Below are positions 11,586 to 22,780 of a stretch of DNA of 64,000 nucleotides, one piece after another. The stretch is from the NCBI GenBank assembly GCA_021432635.1, contig MU270087.1, positions 1 to 64,000 of the forward strand, read 5' to 3'. The DNA is from Thozetella sp. PMI_491 (lineage: Eukaryota; Ascomycota; Sordariomycetes; Chaetosphaeriales; Chaetosphaeriaceae). Numbering within the stretch: the first letter of the stretch is position 1; each line of letters opens with the position of its first letter. The position numbers were made by a program, and so were the translations under genes. The notes under the pieces are model-generated. The model saw nothing but the letters and a program-made list of their open reading frames with translations. It was not told the DNA's origin and searched no databases.

Positions 11586-13145
11586 CTAGTTGATTGGGGA
11601 GCCACAGACAAGACACTTGATCGGTTCCGTCCAAGTCTTCTCGCCACCAACGATGCCTTCGCGGAGATCCTTGAACTCAAGCACCGGCGGAGCGGAATCC
11701 TCCATTTTGACCTTCACTTCGAACAGGCCCTCCCAGGGCTTGGAATTATCACCATTTGCCTCAGGCTTCTTCTTGGGGCGCCCTGGCTTCTTTGCCGGTG
11801 TTGTCTTGCCAGCAGTGGCTTTGAAGGGCGGGCTCGTGGAGCTTGACCTGGGCTTCGGCGACACAGATCGGTCTTCTGCCACGGCAGGAGTGCTGTCTTC
11901 CTCGGCCGTGACCTCCACGTTGTCTTTAACGTTGACCGCCTCTGTGGACTCATCCCTATCGGCCTTGACGTCGATCGAGTGTCCCAGGACTGCAGGTCCC
12001 GATTCGGATGGGCTCAACGGCCGCTTCGCCTCGTTCTCGTCTTTCACGGGCTCGGGCGCTAGATGAGGCTTGTCGGTGCCAAGGCGGTTATACGTCGCCT
12101 TGAGAGCTTCGTCGACAATGCACTGCTCGTGCAACCACTTCTTGCAGTTCTCGGAGTTGCAGCCAATCAAGAGCTTATCAGGATGTTCGGGGGTATTGCA
12201 GCTGCAAACGGGCTCAACGCTCTATCGTGATGACGGGCTGATTAGCGGCCGAAGCAAGAGCAAAACTAAGAGAAGAGTATCCAATGCCACTCACCGATAG
12301 CTCGTAGGTCCTAACGTCGAAAGCTTGTCTCCAGTACAGGGCGTGCTGGATCTCCTCATCGTTCTCTTCGTACCACTGCTTGACCTGCGCTCCCGAGGTC
12401 ACGCTCACGACATTAATGATGTCCACTGGAAAATAGTTAGGGTGCCGATTCTCGGTTGCGCAACTGTGCTCTGGGACGTGACTTACTGTGATTGGACGCG
12501 ATCAGCTCATTCAAGCCGTGGTAGGGCTGACGACTTTGGACCATCTTCTTGCCGTCGTGGGTGCCCTGCGGCAGCTCATCAGGCCAGTACATCCAGTAGA
12601 CGCGCGCATAGACGTGGTGCTCGTCGCTAGCCCGAATTTCTAGTATGCGCGCCACCCAATCGTCATCAGACTTCTTCCTGGGCTGGAAGGGCTCGTTGTT
12701 GGTCACTGCTTTCTGGCGCTCGATGCTGGAGTCGTTTGCGACGTAGATGAAGCCTTCGCTGAAGTACTTAACCCCGTTCACTGGAAGGACGCGGGCGGTT
12801 AGCGGACGGGTGGTTTTGAGGAGCGCGCGCGTGCGTGTGGGAGAGGAAGAGAGAAAACTTACGAACGAAGCTGTTGTATCTCGTCATATCAGTCCATCTC
12901 TTGCCTGGATCGACCTGGTAGTGAAGGTCCATCGTCTCAAATGTCTTGAACTTGCCGGACGGCGCAAAAGGCGACAGCTGCATATGGAAACGGGATGCGC
13001 TGTCGTCTTCCTCGCCGCCATCTGTGCGCCGGCGCTTCTTCTTCTTTTGGTCTTTATCTTTTGGGTCGACAATGCGGATTGAGAAGGGGCATTCGGCCCT
13101 GTTATCCTCACTCTCAACCCTCGGTCGCTTGCGCGCGGACGCCAT
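11586..13145 (-). CDS. BAH-PHD chromatin reader (ebs-bah-phd protein; EPR-1/BP1-like)
   Basis: Four minus-strand exons, 13145-12863, 12780-12487, 12425-12295 and 12221-11586, encode 447 aa. The N-terminus has a basic nuclear-signal-like KKKKRRR. A BAH domain occupies about residues 95-235 (KYFSEGFIYV, WVARILEI, VYARVYWMYWPDELP, YGLNELIASNH-type blocks). The C-terminal half has PHD zinc ligands Cys242, Cys244, Cys257, Cys262, His267 and Cys270. The last pair, Cys439 and Cys442, comes about 168 residues later, five residues before the stop. The insert between is disordered and carries an AT-hook-like KKPGRPKKK at 380-388. BAH-PHD proteins of this type in Neurospora (EPR-1) and Fusarium (BP1) read H3K27me3 in facultative heterochromatin; orthology here is inferred. 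In-frame codons continue past the TAG. Confidence 0.9.
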
Positions 13146-14398
13146 CTCGGCCGGCTAGCTTTTCGGGTTGGTTTATGGGAATGTGAGGTAAGAGTGAAAG
13201 AAAATACAGGCGTTTGTGAGGCAATCGACGCCGACTACGAAGGGTCACGATGGCGATTCGTATTGCAGGGGTGGCGTGGGCAGAGTGTTGGTTGGGTTTG
13301 GGGGGGCGGCGATTATGGTCGTGATGGTCTGTTGGCGTGGACGTCAGCCTCCGGGGGGGGGGGGGGGGGGGGGGGGGGGCGACAAGAAGTCGGTGGCTGG
13401 GAGGATGGGCTAGATCCCTGTCGGCGCGGGAGGAAGCTCTGGCACGTCCTTCCCGGGTAGACGCAGAGAAGGGACGGGTCGAGAATGCGATTCCCCGACG
13501 TGCCTGAGCGCGATGGGAGATGCTCGAGTGCCAATGCGCGATGACTCGATTTGTCGCGATTGTCGCAAGAGGGAAGAGAGTGGCCAGCGACAAAAATTTG
13601 GCGCGTTGACAACCCGACGGCAAAAAAAACAGCGAACCGCCCACACCAGCCAGCCATCGAGGCTCAGCCACGCACGTGACTTTATCGGAGACGTGCACGA
13701 ATGAGGGGCCAAATTTGTGGCTTGGAAATGCGGAGGTTGGGGGATCATCCGAGCTGGGCGAGCTGGCCACAGCAGCTCGCTGTCTGTGCCCCACTCGTGC
13801 CGTTCAAGGAAACCTTCTTGCCAGGGGCGAGGAGCAAGCTTCCGCTTCAAACGACGGCGACCGTGCTGACGGATTAATCTACACGTACCCAAGCGGCAAC
13901 TGCGCGCATCCTCCCGGCACGCTTCAAAAGACCTGCGCGTTTGTTCCGGGGAAACGCAGCCCGTCTCGTGTGCTCTTCCCCTCCCTCGTCGCCCCCAGGC
14001 GCGGGACCCAACCAGGGACTGCGCCGAGCGGAATGCTAGCCATCTTTGGGCGCCCTGATGGGGAAACTGATCCCTTCAGGGGCAGGACGTTTTCTTTTTT
14101 CTCTAGCGACTAGCTTGTGCACTATTAGCGCCACCTATGTACCGTAGCAAAGGCGTCGCACGCCGTTAGGTGCCGAATCGGTCGGCTTTCGCAGACATTC
14201 CACAAACCAAAATCCCTATTAGATACATAGCGCAAGGTTACTTGTGTACGGAAGCGCACGCATACAGGCCGCAGTACCAACCATGACAGGGTAGATACAG
14301 GTCCAATGCGTGTGCCGGAAAGACGCCAACGCCGTCGCTATGCAAGAACAACCAGGAACGACACCACGCTCCCGGCTTTCCACAGACTAACGTACAGA
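13146..14398. other. intergenic with BAH-PHD promoter and G27 tract
   Basis: This is the upstream region of the BAH-PHD gene and the 3' flank of atg22. It contains an uninterrupted run of 27 G. Minus-strand frames of up to 226 codons exist but are arginine/serine/proline-rich artefacts without family support. Confidence 0.55.
13353..13379. repeat. poly(G)27 tract
   Basis: Twenty-seven consecutive G on the plus strand, about 208 bases upstream of the BAH-PHD start codon. On the coding strand of that gene it reads as C27. It can form G-quadruplexes and its exact length is likely unreliable. Confidence 0.9.
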
Positions 14399-16635
14399 TC
14401 AACCGTCATCCTGATTCTCGTCGTACGGAGCAAGCATCCCCTGCTCCTCCCCCTCTGCACCTTCTTCCTCGCCGGACGCGACCTCCCCATGTGCCAGCTT
14501 GAAGCCCTCGATCGTCTCAGCTAGCTTCTCCCCCTCCTGCTTGCCCCTCTCCACGTTAACGAACCAGATCAGTGGGGCAGGGAGGCCCACAAGCGCAGCT
14601 AGGAACCAGAACGCTGGACGAATCTCCCCCGAGGCGTCGATGATGGCGCCGACGATGGCCGGTCCGAAGATGCTAGACCCCTTGTCGGTGATGGCGTATA
14701 GTGCGTAGAAGGCCGCCTCGGATCCGGGCGGGATCAGCTCTCCGTAGAGCGAGCGGCAATATCCACTCAGCCCGCCGAGGACGAAGCCGTACACAGCTGC
14801 CAGCGGGTACATCTCCCATGGCTGCTGGAGGCCCAGCACCCCCCAGGCTCTGACGAACGGCAGGTAGCCGAGTAGACCGTAGAGTGGGATGATCTCGAAG
14901 AGCGCGATGCACGCCAAAATTGTGTGGTGAGGCTTCAGCTTGAAGACACGCGAGATGTACGACCAGGAGAAGGCGCCGATCACGCCGGCTGTAGTAGATA
15001 TGACATTGATCAGCCCTAGGGCCCAGGGCTCCATGTGCAGCTGCGTCTTGGCGAAGAGGATAGCAGTCGAAGACGTTGTCGCGATCGCGTCCGACAGCAG
15101 GAACCAGGCTCCGAGGAAGAGGCAGACGTCGACGAGCCGCCTCGCCATCTGCACGGTACGGAAGAGCGACCTCCAGGCAAAGATCGTGTACGAGAGCCAA
15201 GCACGAGCTGCAGACTTGGTCGAAGACGCTGGGAGTGCCGGGCCGGGCCTCGGCCGGAGCCACATTGCAGCCGGGATAGTGAAGACCGCCCACCATGCTC
15301 CAATGACACAGAGCACGACCCGCAACGCCCACATCTGGTTCTTGCTCCCCATTTTGACGAGGATTAGAATCGCCATGCACTGCAGGAAGAGACCGGCCAT
15401 GTAGCCAATGCCGATGCCCTTGGCAGATATTTGTGTCGACAGGTTCAGCTCCACCGAAGTAAGCTCTTCATGAGTGCGGACGCGAGCGACACGGCGCCCA
15501 CCAGCACCTTCCTCGGCCAGCAGCGCGGCCGTTGAGTCGTCGGCGTCGTCCAAGTCCGAACCAAATAGGGTCGAATCCTCCAGTGGCTGCGACTCGGTCT
15601 CGGTAGCCCCCAAGTCCGGGGTGTGCACCGGGCCCTGTTTCTCGATGCTGGGGTGGTGTCGCACAAGGAGGGGGAGGAACGAGTTCAGAAGCACAAAGGA
15701 GGCGCCGAAGGACGTGTTGGAAAGGATGGCGAGGACGGCGCCCATAACGTAGGTGCTCTTCGAGATGAATATGTAGGCCATGACGGAGAAGCTGCCCACC
15801 CAAGCGAACAATAGGAGCAGCTTTTTGCGGTAGTTGCCATGATCAGCCGCGCAGCTGATGCTGACGACGAGAAGGGCCTGCAATAGCACACTTATGCTGA
15901 AGGTGTACATGGCGAAGCTCGCCGTGTTGATCTCAACGCCCAAGACGTAGACCACGCATTGGCCTCCATTGGGGTCGCCTTTGCTGGAGCTCGAGCCGCA
16001 TGGCGTCGTTCGGTCCGACAGGAGGACGCCATTTTCCCGAGCGAGACTCTCGAGCAGAATTGGTATGAAAGACCCTGCGAGGTTGTAAGCATGTGTCCCG
16101 TTGGTGCTTTTGATGCCCCATCTCGTTCCAGCTATCGCAGGCCGGTGCTGCGGGCAGCGTTTGCGTTGGGGGCGGCTGCTTGCTCGAAGTGCATGCAGAC
16201 ATGGGCGGATGGGGATCGCGTTGCTTCGGCTCTACAACATCGAACGTACCAATTGCTGCGTCACAAGTCCGTCAGCATCCATCAAGGATTGAACAAATAC
16301 CGAGCTCAGGTCAAAGACTCACCGCAAATTACGTAGACCTCGGCAGCGAATGCGTAGGCATACCAGCCCGCAAGCTCTTTCGAGCTCGTCGGACGGGTGT
16401 CCTCCCCGGGATACTTGGGCGGCGGTGCTGGAGGGCTCGCGCCTGGGGCGTGGCCGCGGCCATTCAGACTGCTGCTGGTGCGGCTCATCCTGCCCGATGA
16501 GTCGGATCGCTCGTCGTCGGCCTCGAAAGAGGAGGAGTGCGAACGGAAGGACTTCTTGGACACCTGGGACAGACGGGAAAAGAGCCTGGGCCCGGGTGAT
16601 GGTCGGTCAGCCGAGGGCTCGTTGCGAGGAGCCAT
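14399..16635 (-). CDS. atg22: autophagy-related protein 22 (vacuolar effluxer)
   Basis: Two minus-strand exons, 16635-16323 and 16074-14399, joined across a 248-nt intron, give 662 aa. The N-terminal 80 residues are Ser/Pro-rich and cytosolic, ending [22 protein letters not shown]. The split then joins into [14 protein letters not shown], the conserved Atg22 start of the transporter body. About twelve hydrophobic segments follow (MFS fold), with an acidic loop ([17 protein letters not shown]) in the middle and [15 protein letters not shown] near the end. Atg22 exports amino acids from the vacuole after autophagic bodies are degraded. The C-terminus is acidic and cytosolic. The long intron makes an additional small exon conceivable, but the frame and conservation close without one. 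Confidence 0.95.
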
Positions 16636-17405
16636 GATACGCTGCAGGCACGGCGACGCAGCGGCCGTGGGGTCACGGAAGGTGCCTAGGGCGATGGCTG
16701 TCTCAGAGGGTCTAGGCCAGTCAGGAGGCTCGTAAAATTAGACGCAGCCAGTAAGCAGCGCTGGCCCAGCCACGGGCACTCACCAAAAAAACAGCCCCCC
16801 TTCAGGCAGATGGTAAGAGAGGCTTGACGGCTCAATCCGGTGAGACTCCGTCAGCCAAAAAGACAATGTTGCACAAGGCAAATTGAAAATCGAGTGAGAG
16901 CCCGGTGCTACGCAAGGTAGCCGGCAGAATAGCCAGCGGGGAAGAGCTGGTGGCGACTCAGGCAAGGCGCGAGAGAAGCGAGAAGAGCCATGACGATCGC
17001 TTTCTTCATCCGTGATCAAAGCCCATAGCGGCCTGCGGGGGCGCCTAGGCATAACTAAGCTCTTAAGGTTGCCTGAGCCCGGTCGGCTGAACACTACCGC
17101 TGCCGGACCAGGTGAAAAAGGTGAGAAGTGGGGCGCGCCGGGCGGGAGAGAGCAGGTGTGGCTGAAGCCGCTACATAATACTTGGCGCCGTCCGGCGGCG
17201 GGCTTCTGGCTCTACATTCTAGGTACGACAGGGGCTTTCCGATGTGGCCCAAGCTCCGAGCATGGTCGGGGCCTTCGGCCAATTGAAGTCTCGGCAGATA
17301 AGCCGAGTGGGCTGATGTCGACGGACCAGTTTGAAATTCTATCCCACGAAAGCGCGGCCTCTCCCGGGTTGCAACTTCTTCGTCCTCTCCTCAACCGCTC
17401 CCAGG
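16636..17405. promoter_or_regulatory. divergent promoter region of atg22 and cox15
   Basis: The 770 bases between the two start codons must hold both promoters. The plus-strand frame upstream of the cox15 ATG is open for some distance but contains no in-frame ATG before 17406. I recognise no named site. Confidence 0.5.
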
Positions 17406-18916
17406 ATGGCTTTCTTCCAGGTCGGGATGCGAAGGGCTGGCCTTCGACTGTCTCAGTCGACCCTCGTCTGCCGTCAATGTCTCCGCCCGCCGAAACCAAC
17501 ATCGCCCCCGTCCATCCTGTCGCGGATCGCCTGGCCGCGCCCGACGCGATCGCACTCGACAGCCGCCGGGGCCCAGACCCCGGCAGCCGGATTGGATAGC
17601 CAATTGGTCTATGCAGGGAAAGCTGCGAAGGAGAATGCGTCGAGAGCATCCGATAGCACGTCGTCCAAGTCGTCGTGGCCTGAGACAAACTCCAAGGTTG
17701 TCGGGTATTGGCTCTTGGGCAGCGCAGTGAGCGTATTCGGCATCGTTGTCTGGGGGGGTCTGACGCGCCTGACCGAATCTGGGTAGGCAATGTCGCTGCT
17801 GCTTGGCTGAAGATCTGTGAGAACTGAGCGTGTGTGTCGTGCAGGTTGAGCATTACCGAATGGAAGCCCGTCACTGGTTCCCTCCCCCCGCTCTCGCAGG
17901 GCGACTGGCAGTCCGAGTTTGACAAGTACCGAGCCTCGCCCGAGTACAAGCAACTGAACCCCCACATGGATCTAGACGAGTTCAAGAAGATTTACTTCAT
18001 GGAGTGGTCCCACAGGCTCTGGGGCCGCTTCATCGGCCTCTCGTTCGTGCTTCCGACCATCTACTTCGTCGCCCGGCGCCGAGTCACCCCGCGGATGGCC
18101 GCCAACCTTGCCGGCATATCTGCCCTGATTGGCTTCCAGGGCTTCATTGGCTGGTGGATGGTCAAGTCTGGCCTCAAGGACGACCTGTTTGCAGAAGGCG
18201 CCCACCCCCGCGTCAGCCAGTATCGCCTCGCAGCTCATCTTGCCACCGCCTTTGTCTGCTACTCGTGGATGCTCCTCGCGGGCCTGCGCGTCCTGCGCTC
18301 GCACCGCCTCCTCCGCGATCCTGCGGCGGCATCTAAGCACCTTGCTGCGCTCCAGTCCCCTGCCCTCAACACCCTACGGCGTTCCGTGGCCGGGCTGACT
18401 GTCTTGGTCTTCACTACCGTGCTCTCTGGTGCCCTCGTCGCCGGCCTCGACGCCGGACTCATTTACAATGAGTTCCCCCACATGGGCAAAGGATACATGC
18501 CGCCCAAGTCGGAGCTGCTGGACGAGTTCTACAGCCGCAAGGAAGACCGATCCGACCTGGCGTGGCGCAACATGCTAGAGAACCCGTCGCTGGTCCAGCT
18601 GGACCACCGCATCCTCGCCACGACCACCTTCTGCGCGGTATTGGCCCTGTTCGCCTACAGCCGGCGCGGTAGGGTGCTGAGCGCAATGCCAAAGGACGTG
18701 AAGAAGGGCGTGATGGGGCTTGTGCACCTGGTGTCGCTGCAGCTGGCGCTCGGCATTAGCACGCTCATCTATATGGTCCCCACTTCGCTCGCGGCGGCGC
18801 ACCAGGCCGGGGCTCTCGCGCTGCTCACGGGGGCTCTCGTCTTGGGACACAGGCTGCGTGTACCACCGAGCATGCTGAGGTTGGTGCAAAAGAAGATGCA
18901 ACAATCGGGCAGGTGA
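17406..18916 (+). CDS. cox15: heme A synthase COX15 (mitochondrial)
   Basis: Two exons, 17406-17782 and 17845-18916 (62-nt intron), encode 482 aa. The first 60 residues are Arg/Ser-rich without acidic residues, a mitochondrial presequence. About eight membrane segments follow. The four conserved histidines of the family are visible in EWSHRLWGR, RLAAHLATA, LVQLDHRILA and AAAHQAGA, together with the first-helix block VVWGGLTRLTESGLSITEW interrupted by the intron. COX15 hydroxylates heme O to heme A in the inner membrane for cytochrome c oxidase assembly. It has the usual eukaryotic two-bundle layout and length. The ATG chosen is the first in frame. Confidence 0.97.
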
Positions 18917-21900
18917 CCACGGCGGTGTGGCACGATGCCGGTTGGTCGCGGATGTTGTAAGATGAGCGGGCGAGTGATCATTTGAACGGTTTTGGTTAGA
19001 AAAAAAAGTGTACATATACCTCGCCGACCGGCGCCCCTGCTAGAGACTCTGTACCATACAACTCGACTCATGTCTTAGAAGCCTAGACGCCAGCCCCTCG
19101 GTCAGTGCCCCGTTTCCCTCCGAATTCTGCGTGCTGCCGCGAGTTCTCGTTCCTAGAAATTGCACTTGGCCCACGGTCAAGAGAAGCCGCTCGTATATGC
19201 TGCGGCCTAATGTCTGGCTGACCGAGCAGGCTGGCCTCGGAAGCCCATGCGAGTGGTCAGCGCGACCATGCAGGTCGCCATCTGTCCCGGAAAGGCTGCA
19301 TGGCAGTGTCGAGATTCTGCTTCAACAGCCGGCCTGCATCGGCCAAGGTTGCCCACTGAGCTCATATCGCCGGCATGGCGAAAGTACAGACGATCCGCGC
19401 TTTCCTGGCCATACTGACAAAGACAAGAATAGACACGTCATAATTTCCCGGCCAAGCCGGGCCCGGGCCGGGCCAATCCCTCTCCTAGCTAGACGGCTCT
19501 GCAGGCGTCCCATTGCCGCTTCCGGCCGTCGGCAGCAGCCGCGATGCACCGTGGCGTATATGCTGCTCCCTCCTAGTGTCTCCGGCCTGCATGCCATGTA
19601 ACGCGACCCGCACCAGGAAACCTGCCTCCCCATTGCGCCTGCGCCAGTCGCTCGCTCGTGCGGCTGTGGGTAGAATCATCGCATCAGATATCTGCCTTCC
19701 CACGACCCGCGGAGTCGAGACCATGGGAGTGACAGCGTGGGTCCGTCCTATGAGAGCGGGGCGAGGCGGGCACAACCATGGGCACGAAAAAAAAGGGGGG
19801 CCTCGGAAGTGTCGATATGCCGTGCCATGCTCGGTCGCGTGTCAGCTGCTCACGGGGTGGTAGGGTGGTAGGAGGGCGGTCCGGGTCCGACTCCCATGGC
19901 TCTTTGCATCGCGCCTAAGGACTCTAGGGCCCTGCATGTCACGACTGCAGGTGCTACCCGTCAAAGCAGAAGTGCCTCGCACCCCGAACCTATAGGCATG
20001 GCCTTCGGTCCGTCTTGATGAAGATGCCGATACATAGGAAGGCTCGCTTAGTCTTCCCTAACCTAGGACGGTTGTTAGATGCAGAGCCGGGGCTCAGTCA
20101 GCCTGCAAGTTTTTCGATGCCCAGGAGGACCGGATTCTCTTTTCGTTTTGAAGCTTCCATAGGAGAAGATCTCCTAGTACCTTGGTTGCTTCCCCCCACC
20201 TTGCCACCTGGACGCGGCAGCCGGGCCATCCCGTGCCTTGCCGGGAATATCCACGAGGAAAGGAAGAAAAAGAAGAAAAAGAAAAACCAGGCGACTAGGG
20301 GCTTCCCGGCAGAGGGTCGAGTGGCGTTGGGGCCTCATCTCCGTGATCTCAAATTTCAGGCGGTCCCTCCGCCCGTAGCCCTATGGCGGAACCTAGACCC
20401 GGGCCGTGGTCAGCGTCCTAGCCCCGTAAGCCCCGAAGTCCCGTCCCGCTTGTTACCCCACACCTACCGAGCCGTTGGGCCGGCCCCGGTGGTGGGTCTA
20501 CGGGCTGCTCTAGCTCGGAGGAGAAACGATTTCAGCGAGCATAGATGGGCTTCCCTCTTCTTCCATCAACCGACACATCCAAACCGCGTGCTGCATCTTG
20601 AAATTGCCGTATCTCCCTACGGCTACTCGGGGGCAGAAATCGACAGAAAAATCGACCCCTCGCTCCCCCCCCCTCCTCGTCGGCATCTCCACACCCATGC
20701 GTTGTCAAACCCACTATCCTGCGGCTTCGTGCATTAGCTGTGCTGCCACCAGCCAAATCGTTTCTTTTCCTCCGGCATTCCCTCCTATGGCTTTTCCTCG
20801 CTTTGCTAGTGGTCTGGTCCCTGCCGGCCCAGCAGCCCAGGGAGGAGAAGCGTGCTTGCCACCATTAGCCCCAGGGGCCTATAACGGTCGAGACCGCAGC
20901 CGCCCCCTTGCCACATGTGCCGCCGGGGGGCAGGGCCTTCACGAACGCCTTCATTAGTCCCGACTTCTTGTTTCTTCCACAACCTGTCCCCCCCAAGAGT
21001 TGCGCCATGTGGTGCGACTACGCAAGACCCTACAGGCCTCCGCACACATGCCTGCTGTCTTTCCTCTCCCCCCCTCACGACACACCGCTGACGACGTCTC
21101 AGGCCACGCTGATCCTGCTCGAGCCCCCAGCGTTGTCTCATGGGACGGACCTGCCGGGTGTTGACCCGCGTACCTAGGGGCCTGGCACTGCCTGCTGTGG
21201 GGGCACTTGGCTATGGCAAGACGATATGTGCAGGGGTCCTGTTTCCGTTTTACTCGGCCGGCCTAGTGTACCTGCTGGTTCTGAGCGGCATCGGATATTC
21301 TTTCCCTTGTGCGCTCTCTTCGCGTCTGTTGTACATGGCTGCCAACCCGCTTCTCGTGCCTGTCACGACATCTTCTGCCTCTTTGCCCCACACAAATTTC
21401 CTGCGCTACGCTTCATGTTGCCAAGAGCGAGGCTCTCGGCGGCTATATGAGGGTCTTGTTGTAATCTGTGGTCCGACCATGGCCCACCCGTCTCCTCCTC
21501 CTGTCGAGGTTTTGATCAGCGTTGCCTCGCGCCAACTTGTATGTGATTCCGGCCTGCTTCGTCGTACCCGACGGCATAGGGCTGCAGACATGGATGCCTA
21601 CGGATTCTACTCGTAGCAGCTCGGCTATCGCCAACACGAGGGTCTCTTTGAAGACGAATCAGCTCGGCGGGGCATCGCTTCAGTGAGAATGTGAGCTCTC
21701 ACATTCTGCTTCATGCAGCTTGTCACTTCCCCAGTCGTTCTCCGTGCATGGCTAAGCAGTCGCACTTGCGTAATGAGGACCGGAGGAGAGGGGAGAGGCA
21801 AGGAGGGGACCTCTTTCCGTCATGTCCTCAACCGATACCTTTCTCTCCTTCCTCCGCTCCATCACATTCCTGTCCTGCAGGCGTGGGATTCACGCCTTGC

Positions 21901-22555
21901 TCCCCCATCCTGTTGTTCCTCATTCGTTACCCCGAGCGTGTCACCTTCGCACGACGACCCCCTTCCCCTTGTCTTTAAATATCAACTAATCCCCTATACC
22001 CAGCCTGATTACCTTCACACATACAATGCGCCCTCCTTGAGCAGTCTACACCTCCGACGCTGATGAATACCTGCTGTTATTAGACAGCCCTATTCTCGCG
22101 TCCTCGTTGTACTGATTCGTTCTATCACCGGTGCGGAGCATAAACCCTCGACTCCCGCCTCCTTACGCCTAGCTACCCAACGGGCTACTTCGCTGCTCGC
22201 ACTTGACCCTTGAGAGGGCAGCACTGGAAAGAAGGCCCTGTGTCTCCAATCGTCGAGACCCTTTGTGGAAGGAAAGGGACATCGTCGAGCAAAACGGTGA
22301 GCGAGAGCAACGCTGCGAGGCTATTTGTATATATAAGACGGAGCTCCGGTTCGGCTGTGGGACTATCTCCTATCGTCGTCAACTTCCACCTTGGGCACAC
22401 CAGATCCCCCTGCTTCGCGGCTGCTACCGTCGACGCAGCGAGGGACTCCGCACCACGTCCTCTTCTCTGCTGGCCCCTCTTCCTTCCTCATAACTCCCCT
22501 TTTCCTCTCCACATCAGACTGACCAGGAACATTCTGGCTACAAGACTCAGCGGCC
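18917..22555. other. long gene-poor region
   Basis: About 3.6 kb has no gene I can support. Contents include a GC palindrome-rich stretch near 19450-19475, an A/G purine run at about 20258-20287, and a perfect 10-bp inverted repeat at 21686-21707. From about 21700 there are increasingly pyrimidine-rich leader-like sequences. A plus-strand frame at 20015-20737 is open but has no family resemblance and its composition changes along its length. It may hold non-coding RNA or a long regulated promoter and leader for the small gene at 22556. Confidence 0.5.
21686..21707. repeat. perfect 10-bp inverted repeat
   Basis: Arms AGAATGTGAG and CTCACATTCT are separated by CT. It could be a dimeric protein-binding site or a hairpin in RNA. 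Confidence 0.7.
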
Positions 22556-22780
22556 ATGTGTGTACAAATCGACTTTGTATGGTTAGAGTGTCTACACAGG
22601 TCCTTCGCTAGATTCGACCCGTGCTCGAGTTTCGGCATCAGCTGCTTGGGTGCTACTGGCACCCACGCAGAGCACTTTGTCAAAGGCATCTGCAATGACT
22701 GTAAGATTCGCAACAAAGATCCCAACCCGGATGCTCGCACCAACGACCCTTACCGAAAGAAAAAGCGCAAGACACATTAG
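22556..22780 (+). CDS. small conserved Cys/His-containing fungal protein (unnamed)
   Basis: A single exon of 74 aa. It begins MCVQIDFVWLECLHRSF, has scattered cysteines (C2, C12, C22, C30 region), a HAEHF segment, a CNDC knuckle, and a basic end, NDPYRKKKRKTH. The N-terminal 'MC.QI' plus a late CxxC and a terminal NDPYRKK tail resemble a group of very short fungal proteins that I recall only as hypothetical. A small zinc-binding fold is possible. It has a purine at -3 of the start and a long pyrimidine-rich upstream region. The function is unknown. It could still be a chance frame, but the Cys spacing and compact basic tail argue against that. Confidence 0.55.
   Translation: MCVQIDFVWLECLHRSFARFDPCSSFGISCLGATGTHAEHFVKGICNDCKIRNKDPNPDARTNDPYRKKKRKTH

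Noticed and set aside
11580..11625. An intron removing the TAG of the BAH-PHD gene
   Set aside because: The only GT...CAG pair in reach would be 37 nt and would delete the conserved CxxC; the donor is not a consensus match.
13114..13794. 226-codon minus-strand frame upstream of the BAH-PHD gene
   Set aside because: It runs through the G27 tract (poly-Pro in this frame) and its sequence is compositionally biased; the conserved start lies in the next frame at 13145.
20015..20737. 240-codon plus-strand frame in the gene-poor region
   Set aside because: Includes a poly-Lys purine tract and changes composition along its length; no homology that I recognise.
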